A stretch of DNA of 36,318 nt from Oscillospiraceae bacterium (GTDB taxonomy: Bacteria; Bacillota; Clostridia; Oscillospirales; Oscillospiraceae). The notes beneath the pieces are model-generated. The model saw nothing but the letters and a program-made list of their open reading frames with translations. It had not been told where the DNA came from and did not search any database. Made by a program: the position numbers and the translations under genes. The stretch covers positions 1 to 36,318 of the forward strand of contig JAISIK010000010.1 of NCBI GenBank assembly GCA_031262065.1, given 5' to 3'. Each line of letters starts with the position of its first letter. Positions within the stretch are counted from its first letter, which is position 1. Below are positions 30,285 to 36,318 of the stretch, in pieces.

Positions 30285-32013
30285 AAATCATGGACCTATG
30301 CGGATATTCGTATCCTACTTCCGCCCGCATTGGAAGCTGTTTCTGCTGGATATTCTCTGCGCGGTGATTGTCGGCGTGATCGACCTTGCCTTCCCGCTGG
30401 TTTCGCGCAGCGCGATGAACGACATGCTGCCGCAGAATTTGTACGGCACATTCTTTCTGGTAATGGGCGTTATGGCGGCTGCCTATGCGCTGCGCGCCCT
30501 ACTGTACTATATTATCTGCTATTGGGGGCACACCTTCGGCATCCGCGTCGAGGCGGATATCCGCCGGGATTTGTTCTCACATATGCAGCGCCTGAGCTAT
30601 GATTTCTACGACAAAAACCGCACCGGACAGCTTATGAGCCGCCTGACCTCCGATTTGTTCGAGGTTACGGAGCTTGCCCACCACGGCCCGGAGGATCTGC
30701 TGATTTCGCTTCTGACCATCGTGGGCGCGCTGGTGGTGATGTTCCTCATCCAGTGGCGGCTTGCGCTGGTGGTGAGCATTATTCTGCCGATTTTGCTGCT
30801 TGTCGTGATTCTGCGCCGCAAGAAAATGGCGGCTGTTTCCAAGGCGGTGAAGAGCAAAACCGCCGCAATCAATGCGGAAATCGAGTCTTCGCTTTCCGGC
30901 ATTCGCACGGCGAAGGCATTTGCAAACGAAGCGGTGGAGTGCGCAAAATTCAACGAGGCGAACGAGCGCTTTAAGCACTCCAAGAGCGCCTTCCATAAGG
31001 AAATGGGCGTATTTTTCGGCTCTCTGGAGTTTTTCATGTCGGTTTTATCCGTGGCGGTGATTACAGTGGGCGGGTATTTGGTTATGAAAAACCGCTTGGA
31101 CTATGTCGATTTGATTACCTTCATGCTCTACATAACCACCTTTACAAGCCCTGTGCGAAAACTTGTGAATTTCTCGGAGATGTTTGTCAGCGGATTTGCG
31201 GGGCTGGGTCGTTTTGTGGATTTGATGCGCACCGACCCCGCGCTGGCGGATGCGCCCGATGCAAGCACGCTTTCCCATGTGCGCGGCGAGATTGCGTTGG
31301 AGCATGTCCGCTTCTCCTATGACCACGATGTGGAGGTGCTCGACGATATTTCCGTTTCGGTGAAGCCCGGGGAGACGGTTGCCATCGTCGGTCCGTCCGG
31401 CGGCGGCAAGAGCACGCTGTGCCGCTTGGTTCCGCGCTTTTACGATGTGGAGGAGGGCGCGATTCGCATAGACGGCACGGATGTGCGCGATATTACGCAG
31501 GAGTCCCTGCGCCGCGCCATCGGCATCGTGCAGCAGGATGTGTTCCTCTTTGCGGACACGATTGGGAATAATATCCGCTACGGCAAGCCGGAAGCAACGA
31601 TGGACGAGGTCATTAAGGCCGCCAAACAGGCAGAGATTTATAACGACATTATGCAGATGCCCGAAGGCTTTGACACCTTCGTCGGCGAACGCGGCACGCT
31701 CCTGTCCGGCGGGCAGAAACAACGCGTTTCGATTGCGCGAATTTTCTTAAAAAATCCGCCAATACTGATTCTTGACGAGGCGACTTCCGCGCTCGATAGC
31801 GTTACGGAGCAGAAGATTCAAAACGCGCTCGACAAACTGGCAGTCGGAAGAACCACGCTGATTATTGCCCACCGTTTATCGACCATCCGCAGCGCTTCGA
31901 GAATCGTGGTAATCGCGGACGGGAAAATCAGCGAGCAGGGCAGCCATGAAGATTTGATGAAGAAAGCCGGCATTTATGCACAGCTGCAAAATATCCAAAA
32001 TCTTTCGGCATAG
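30265..32013 (+). CDS. ABC exporter, fused membrane and ATPase domains
   Basis: A 582-residue half-transporter of the MsbA/LmrA type that should work as a homodimer. The membrane domain covers about 1-310 with six helices. The ATPase domain has Walker A GPSGGGKST near 373-381, a Q-loop (IVQQDVFLFADT), the signature LLSGGQKQRVSIARIFLKNP, Walker B ILILDEATSALD and the H-loop IIAHRLSTI. The start is a GTG at 30265 with AAGGAGC upstream, 20 nt inside the MATE gene. The substrate is unknown; multidrug or lipid export is usual. Confidence 0.95.
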   Translation: MDRKYYKNHGPMRIFVSYFRPHWKLFLLDILCAVIVGVIDLAFPLVSRSAMNDMLPQNLYGTFFLVMGVMAAAYALRALLYYIICYWGHTFGIRVEADIRRDLFSHMQRLSYDFYDKNRTGQLMSRLTSDLFEVTELAHHGPEDLLISLLTIVGALVVMFLIQWRLALVVSIILPILLLVVILRRKKMAAVSKAVKSKTAAINAEIESSLSGIRTAKAFANEAVECAKFNEANERFKHSKSAFHKEMGVFFGSLEFFMSVLSVAVITVGGYLVMKNRLDYVDLITFMLYITTFTSPVRKLVNFSEMFVSGFAGLGRFVDLMRTDPALADAPDASTLSHVRGEIALEHVRFSYDHDVEVLDDISVSVKPGETVAIVGPSGGGKSTLCRLVPRFYDVEEGAIRIDGTDVRDITQESLRRAIGIVQQDVFLFADTIGNNIRYGKPEATMDEVIKAAKQAEIYNDIMQMPEGFDTFVGERGTLLSGGQKQRVSIARIFLKNPPILILDEATSALDSVTEQKIQNALDKLAVGRTTLIIAHRLSTIRSASRIVVIADGKISEQGSHEDLMKKAGIYAQLQNIQNLSA

Positions 32014-32050
32014 GAAATTTTGTCGAAAACAGAGGAAATGGAATATTCTA

Positions 32051-32079
32051 TTGCTATTTTGGTAAATCGGTGCTACAAT
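32051..32079 (+). promoter_or_regulatory. Promoter for the aminosugar cassette
   Basis: TTGCTA (32051-32056), 17-nt spacer, TACAAT (32074-32079), 70 nt before the likely TTG start of the kinase gene. Confidence 0.6.
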
Positions 32080-32148
32080 AATACAAATTCGCAAACAATT
32101 TTACACAGCGCGCATAGGATGAAGAAACACAGAGAGGAAGATATACCG

Positions 32149-33231
32149 TTGAATACAGTATTAACTATGGAGCCGGCAATCCACCATTTTTCTATCGAGG
32201 GAAAGCCGGTCGCATGCAAAAAGTACGGCTCGGGACATATCAACAACACCTATAAGGTCACTACTGACAGCGGGCATTCCTATATTTTGCAGCGCATTAA
32301 CAAGTTCGTTTTCACCGACCCCAAGGCGGTTATGGAAAACGTCGGCGCGGTTACGGAATATCTGCGCAGTCGCGTAAGCGACCCGAAGGAAACCTTGAAC
32401 TTTATTCTCTCAGACAAGGGCGTGTATTACCATATCGATGCGGAGCAGGAGTATTGGCGCTGCTACGAATATGCAGACGGCGTATGCTTAGAAGCGCCGG
32501 AGTCCGACAAGGATTTTTATGAGAGCGCCATTGCCTTCGGCAGATTCCAGCAAATGCTCGCGCAGTTCCCGGCGGAAACCCTGCACGAGACCATTCCCAT
32601 GTTCCACAACACGGTTAACCGCTATTGCATGTTCCGCGATGCACTGGAAGCAGACCGCGTGGGAAGAGCGGCAGGCGTTGCAGAGGAAATCCGCTTTATT
32701 ATGGATCGCGAAGACGAGGCAGGCACGATTGTGCGCGCGCTCGATGCGGGAGAACTCCCTTTGCGGGTGACGCATAACGACACAAAACTAAACAACGTCC
32801 TTCTGGATAAAACCACCCGCAAGGCGCTGTGCGTTTTGGATTTAGACACGGTTATGCCGGGCTCATCCCTGTATGACTACGGCGATTCCATCCGCTTCGG
32901 CGCGGCAACCGCCGCCGAAGACGAAGAGGATTTGTCCAAAATGTCTCTCGATCTGCACCTGTTCCGCGTGTACACCGGCGGCTACCTCAAGGCGTGCCCG
33001 GGTTTGCTCGACAAGGAGCTGGAGCTTTTGGCGATGGGCGCGAAAATTATCACGCTGGAGCTGGCGGTGCGTTTCCTGACGGACTATCTCGACGGCGACC
33101 GTTACTTCAAGTGCAACTACCCCACGCACAACCTCGTGCGCGCCAGAACGCAGCTCAAGCTCGTGGCGGACATGGAGGAGAAGTGGGAGCAAATGCAGAG
33201 AATCGTCACCGAGGAAGCTGCAAACCGATAA
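32149..33231 (+). CDS. Aminoglycoside phosphotransferase-fold kinase, N-acetylhexosamine 1-kinase-like
   Basis: A 360-residue APH-fold kinase, the length of Bifidobacterium N-acetylhexosamine 1-kinase (NahK). YGSGHINNTYKV is the nucleotide loop, the catalytic Brenner motif is VTHNDTKLNNVLLD, and the metal-binding Asp lies in VLDLDTVMPGSSLYDYGDSI. The likely start is a TTG at 32149 with GAGAGGAAG at good spacing; ATGs at 32119 and 32167 fit less well. Followed by an extended ROK protein and nagA, it probably makes a hexosamine-1-phosphate or phosphorylates a related sugar. The exact sugar is unproven. Confidence 0.85.
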   Translation: MNTVLTMEPAIHHFSIEGKPVACKKYGSGHINNTYKVTTDSGHSYILQRINKFVFTDPKAVMENVGAVTEYLRSRVSDPKETLNFILSDKGVYYHIDAEQEYWRCYEYADGVCLEAPESDKDFYESAIAFGRFQQMLAQFPAETLHETIPMFHNTVNRYCMFRDALEADRVGRAAGVAEEIRFIMDREDEAGTIVRALDAGELPLRVTHNDTKLNNVLLDKTTRKALCVLDLDTVMPGSSLYDYGDSIRFGAATAAEDEEDLSKMSLDLHLFRVYTGGYLKACPGLLDKELELLAMGAKIITLELAVRFLTDYLDGDRYFKCNYPTHNLVRARTQLKLVADMEEKWEQMQRIVTEEAANR

Positions 33232-33253
33232 CAAACAGGGAAAGAGGAGCGCT

Positions 33254-34636
33254 ATGAACTATTTAGGCATTGCATATACCGTAAAGAATCTCCCCGTGCT
33301 GGATGCTGACTTCATTCCCTTCGGGGTTTGGACGGAAAGCTACCTGCGCGGCGCGGACAAGCCCTTTTCCATCGCCATTGAGCGCGATAAGGGGAAAATC
33401 TCCGTCCACCATACCAAAATTCGCGGCACGAAGGAGTTCGCAGAGGCGGACTACCGCTATGTGGAGCGTTATGTGAAGTTCCTTCTGTGGTCAATCGGCG
33501 GTTTCCGCATCTATCTGTGCGGCGACAGCGCGCTTGCCCGCCGCTTGCAGGAGGTGTACACGCTCGAGGGAGAGCGTAAATTCGACGTGCAGTTCATGCA
33601 GGACGTCTACGAAGTGCCCTTCGAGGTCATCGACTGCGCACAAGAGGATTTCCCCGCTGCAAACGAGGCGTCGGTATCCATCGGCGGGCATATGGAAGGC
33701 TGCCGCATCGGCTTTGATGCAGGCGGCTCGGATCGCAAAGTTTCTGCGGTTATCGACGGCGAAACCGTCTATTCCGAGGAAGTTATTTGGCACCCGAAGA
33801 CGGAGTCCGACCCGCAGTACCACTTCGACGGCATTGTCACAGCATTCAAAACCGCAGCCTCGAAAATGCCGCGCGTTGACGGCATCGGCGTCTCCTCTGC
33901 GGGCGTTTTTATCGGAAACAGCCCCATGGTTTCCGCGCTGTTTATCAAAGTTCCGCGCGAGAAGCGCGATTTGGTGAAGAGCATTTACGACCGCGCTGCT
34001 CTGGAGATTGGCGATGTGCCGATCGTCGTTGCAAACGACGGCGACGTCACTGCCCTTGCAGGCGCTATGGGCTTGGAGAGCGGCTGCGTCATGGGTATGG
34101 CGATGGGCACGTCCGAGGCGGTGGGCTATGTTGATAAGGACGGCAACGTGCTCGGCTGGCTCAACGAGCTTGCCTTTGCCCCGGTGGATCTTTTAGAAGA
34201 TGCCATGGCGGACGAATGGTCCACAGACCTTGGCGTGGGCTGCAAATATTTCTCGCAGGACGCAGTTATCAAACTTGCGCCCCGCGCGGGCATCGAACTC
34301 GACGAGAGCATGACCCCTGCCGAAAAGCTCGCAGAGGTTCAGGCGCTGGTTTCCAAGGGCGACGAGCGGGCGCGGAAAGTGTTCCAATCCATCGGCGCGT
34401 ATTTGGCGCATACCATGCCGCTGTACTGCCGTTTTTACGATGTGAAGCACATGATCGTTCTCGGTCGCGTGATGTCGGGCGTCGGCGGGAGCATCATTCT
34501 CGATACCTGTCAGCGCATTATGAACGAAGAATACCCCGCGCTTGCATCCGGCATGCGCATTATGCTCCCGGATGAGAAGACCCGCCGCGTGGGGCAGTCT
34601 GTAGCAGCAGCTTCCTTGCCGGAAGCGAAGAAATAA
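33254..34636 (+). CDS. ROK family sugar kinase with N-terminal extension
   Basis: 460 residues, about 150 longer than standard ROK kinases. The first 150 residues form an extra domain of unknown role (KISVHHTKIRGTKEFAEAD, LWSIGGFRIYLCGD). The ROK core then begins: ATP loop GFDAGGSDRK at 153-162, GVSSAGVFIG, the catalytic Asp262 in VVANDGDVTALAGAMGL, and MAMGTSEAVGYVD. The zinc motif CxCGxxGC typical of glucokinases is missing. The gene sits between the NahK-like kinase and nagA, 22 nt after the former, with AAAGAGGAG upstream, so an amino-sugar or its derivative is the likely substrate. Confidence 0.85.
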   Translation: MNYLGIAYTVKNLPVLDADFIPFGVWTESYLRGADKPFSIAIERDKGKISVHHTKIRGTKEFAEADYRYVERYVKFLLWSIGGFRIYLCGDSALARRLQEVYTLEGERKFDVQFMQDVYEVPFEVIDCAQEDFPAANEASVSIGGHMEGCRIGFDAGGSDRKVSAVIDGETVYSEEVIWHPKTESDPQYHFDGIVTAFKTAASKMPRVDGIGVSSAGVFIGNSPMVSALFIKVPREKRDLVKSIYDRAALEIGDVPIVVANDGDVTALAGAMGLESGCVMGMAMGTSEAVGYVDKDGNVLGWLNELAFAPVDLLEDAMADEWSTDLGVGCKYFSQDAVIKLAPRAGIELDESMTPAEKLAEVQALVSKGDERARKVFQSIGAYLAHTMPLYCRFYDVKHMIVLGRVMSGVGGSIILDTCQRIMNEEYPALASGMRIMLPDEKTRRVGQSVAAASLPEAKK

Positions 34637-34644
34637 ATTGGGAA

Positions 34645-34676
34645 CAACAGCGCAATGCGTCCGCACTGCGCTGTTG
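34645..34676 (+). terminator. Hairpin between the ROK and nagA genes
   Basis: CAACAGCGCA (34645-34654) pairs with TGCGCTGTTG (34667-34676), with an inner GCG/CGC pair. Only a short T-run follows, so it may attenuate or stabilise rather than end the transcript before nagA. Confidence 0.5.
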
Positions 34677-34693
34677 ATTTCGGAGGAACGACG

Positions 34694-35827
34694 ATGTTTT
34701 TTAAGAACGCAATGATTTACACGGAGAACTTCCGTTTCGAGCCGGGCGGATTCGCCGTAGAAGACGGCAAATTCACGAAGGTGCTCGCAAGCAATATCCC
34801 CGCTGACGCAGAAGATTTGGGCGGCGCATACGTAATTCCGGGGCTGATTGACGTGCACAACCACGGCAACTCCGGCGCAGATTTTTCAGACGGCGAGTAT
34901 GACGGGCTTGTGAAAATGGCGAAGTATCTTGCCTCCTGCGGCGTAACCTCGTTTGCGCCCGCTTCCATGACGCTTCCTTATGACGTGCTGCGTAAAGCGT
35001 TTGCGGCTGCGCGCAGGCTTGTCGATGAAAGCCCTGCGGGCGCAGCTGCGCTACGCGGCATACAAATGGAAGGGCCGTTCTTCAACGAAAAGAAAAAGGG
35101 CGCGCAGAACGGCGCTTACCTGCAAAACCCGGACTATGCGACCTTTAAGGAGCTCTACGACGGCTGCGGCGGCTTGGTGAAAATTGTCGATATCGCGCCG
35201 GAGCTTCCCGGCAGCGAGGCGTTTATTCGGCAGGCGAAAAACGACTGCACCGTGTCCATCGCGCATACCGATGCGGATTACGACGCGGCAGCCATGGGCA
35301 TTCGCGCAGGCGTTACCCACCTGACGCACCTGTATAATGCCATGCCCCCCATCCACCACCGCAAGCCCGGCGTAATCGGCGCTGCCGCGGAGGCGCAATC
35401 GGTTACGGGCGTGGAGATTATCTGCGACGGGCAGCATGTGCATCCCTCTTCTGTGCGGCTGGCGTTTCGCCTTTTCGGCGCAGAGCGCATGGTGCTTATA
35501 TCCGATGCGCTGCGCTGCTGCGGCATGCCCGAAGGCGAGTATGAGCTCGGCGGGCAGACGGTCTACCTCAAGGACGATATCGCCCGCTTGGCGGACGGCA
35601 CGATTGCAGGCTCTGCAACGAATCTCTTTGCCTGCATGCAGCTTGCGGTTTCCTTCGGCATTGCCAAAGAGGACGCCGTGCGCGCTGCAAGCTACAATCC
35701 CGCGCGGCAGCTCGGCTGCTTGGATACCGTCGGCTCGATTGCAAACGGCAAGCAGGCGGACTTCGTAATCTGCGATGAGAATCTGCGCGCCAAATCCGTC
35801 TGGCTTGCAGGTGAAAAGCTCAAATAG
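34694..35827 (+). CDS. nagA: N-acetylglucosamine-6-phosphate deacetylase
   Basis: Removes acetate from GlcNAc-6-phosphate to give glucosamine-6-phosphate, feeding wall synthesis or glycolysis. It is 377 residues from the ATG at 34694 (CGGAGGAAC upstream). Amidohydrolase motifs are complete: PGLIDVHNHGNSGADFSD near 54-71, the metal Glu in IQMEGPFFNEKKKGAQNGAY, SIAHTDADYDAAAMG, THLTHLYNAMPPIHHRKPG and the catalytic Asp in LISDALRCCGMP. It ends the cassette with the two kinases. No nagB deaminase is nearby. A terminator follows. Confidence 0.96.
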   Translation: MFFKNAMIYTENFRFEPGGFAVEDGKFTKVLASNIPADAEDLGGAYVIPGLIDVHNHGNSGADFSDGEYDGLVKMAKYLASCGVTSFAPASMTLPYDVLRKAFAAARRLVDESPAGAAALRGIQMEGPFFNEKKKGAQNGAYLQNPDYATFKELYDGCGGLVKIVDIAPELPGSEAFIRQAKNDCTVSIAHTDADYDAAAMGIRAGVTHLTHLYNAMPPIHHRKPGVIGAAAEAQSVTGVEIICDGQHVHPSSVRLAFRLFGAERMVLISDALRCCGMPEGEYELGGQTVYLKDDIARLADGTIAGSATNLFACMQLAVSFGIAKEDAVRAASYNPARQLGCLDTVGSIANGKQADFVICDENLRAKSVWLAGEKLK

Positions 35828-35857
35828 CAACGGGGCATCCGGTATCCCCGCGCATCG

Positions 35858-35887
35858 AAAAAGCGTGCCCGCTTGGGGCACGCTTTT
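35858..35887 (+). terminator. Rho-independent terminator after nagA
   Basis: AAAAGCGTGCCC pairs with GGGCACGCTTTT around a short loop, 31 nt after the nagA stop. Confidence 0.82.
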
Positions 35888-35978
35888 CCTATGCGCGGGG
35901 AGGGGGAAACAGGGAGAGGCTTGTAAGATTTGGTAATACCATACAAATTCCGGGGGTGCTATTTTGTTAGTTTGCCCA

Positions 35979-36006
35979 TTGAACCATACATGTAATAGCA
36001 TATAAT
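35979..36006 (+). promoter_or_regulatory. Promoter for the right-edge ABC operon
   Basis: TTGAAC (35979-35984), 16-nt spacer and perfect TATAAT (36001-36006). TAGC...GCTA flanks the -10, and the palindrome TGGTAATACCA lies upstream at 35931-35941. Either could be a regulator site. Confidence 0.72.
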
Positions 36007-36075
36007 TAAGCTATACGGGGACAGCGCGGGAAAATGCACGCCATAGGCAGTGTTGGGGCAAGGAGAGATGGAAAA

Positions 36076-36318
36076 TTGTACGAGATAATGCAGTTAAGCA
36101 AAGAATACCGCAAGGGGAAGCCCGTGCTGCACGAACTGTCATTTTCAGTTCAAAGCCAAGAAATTGTCGGGCTTCTGGGTGTCAATGGCGCTGGGAAAAC
36201 AACGCTGATTAAGCTGATGCTCAATATGTTGCTGCCTACAAGCGGGCAGATTCTTTTTGCTGGCAAAAAACTATGTGCAATGAAAGGGCGCGAGTATCAT
36301 CGGCAAGTTGCCGCAGTT
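36076..36318 (+). CDS. ABC transporter ATP-binding protein, bacitracin-resistance type (cut by window edge)
   Basis: The first 81 residues of an ABC ATPase, cut by the right edge. The likely start is a TTG at 36076 with AAGGAGA 9 nt upstream; an internal ATG at 36088 is possible and the ATG at 36068 is out of frame. YRKGKPVLHELSFSVQSQEI leads to Walker A GVNGAGKTTLIKLML near 36-50, then LPTSGQILFAGKKL. This resembles BcrA-type ATPases of ABC-2 exporters. The partner permease would lie to the right. It has its own promoter. Confidence 0.88.
   Translation, partial: MYEIMQLSKEYRKGKPVLHELSFSVQSQEIVGLLGVNGAGKTTLIKLMLNMLLPTSGQILFAGKKLCAMKGREYHRQVAAV

Overview
The window (36.3 kb, mostly high-GC protein-coding DNA) looks like the chromosome of an anaerobic member of the Bacillota, most likely a Clostridia/Oscillospirales-type gut organism. 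This is inferred from four things: strong AGGAGG-type ribosome sites with frequent GTG/TTG starts, a clostridial C1-folate set (fhs, fchA, variant folD), ECF-type vitamin transport proteins, and UPF0237/UPF0210, M18, MATE and ABC genes typical of that group. No species can be named from the sequence alone.

Layout: (1) 1-2825, minus strand: M18 aminopeptidase, then an ABC-2 ATPase and a permease that runs off the left edge. (2) 2893-6518, plus: formate-THF ligase, methenyl-THF cyclohydrolase (FchA), a FolD lacking the usual cyclohydrolase lysine, and a DUF2500-like membrane protein. Together these interconvert formate and one-carbon folates. (3) 6571-12508: a GtrB-like glycosyltransferase, an AT-rich Cys/TM protein, two tiny minus-strand peptides (one with 14 Cys in 56 residues), ROK glucokinase, glucose-6-phosphate isomerase, a small P-loop protein, 5-formyl-THF cyclo-ligase and a 38-aa protein. 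(4) 12688-20366: a mixed accessory stretch. It holds an AT-rich PD-(D/E)XK nuclease, a LysM-CAP wall protein, secG, prfB, tRNA-Arg(CCT), a small repeat cluster, an AT-rich HNH nuclease and a two-repeat peptidoglycan-binding M23 protein. (5) 20516-22285, minus: a promoter and preQ1-I riboswitch with a terminator, then queT, a Gx-family transporter and a His-rich lipoprotein. (6) 22289-27071, minus: TraX-like protein, membrane proteins, D-2-hydroxyacid dehydrogenase, and the UPF0210/ACT pair. (7) 27219-35827, plus: PepD dipeptidase, a MATE plus ABC exporter pair behind a structured leader, and an N-acetylhexosamine cassette (NahK-like 1-kinase, extended ROK kinase, NagA). (8) The right edge holds a bacitracin-type ABC ATPase cut by the window end.

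The clearest regulatory result is the preQ1-I riboswitch at 22159-22231. Aptamer, antiterminator and terminator can all be drawn, and it links queT to a Gx transporter and a metal-binding-looking lipoprotein. The best candidates for undescribed biology are three isolated AT-rich genes that resemble defence cargo (7565-8272, 12688-14109, 17648-18607), the Cys-rich peptide pair at 8360-8766, and the structured leader at 28717-28844. No CRISPR array, integrase, transposase or rRNA was seen.
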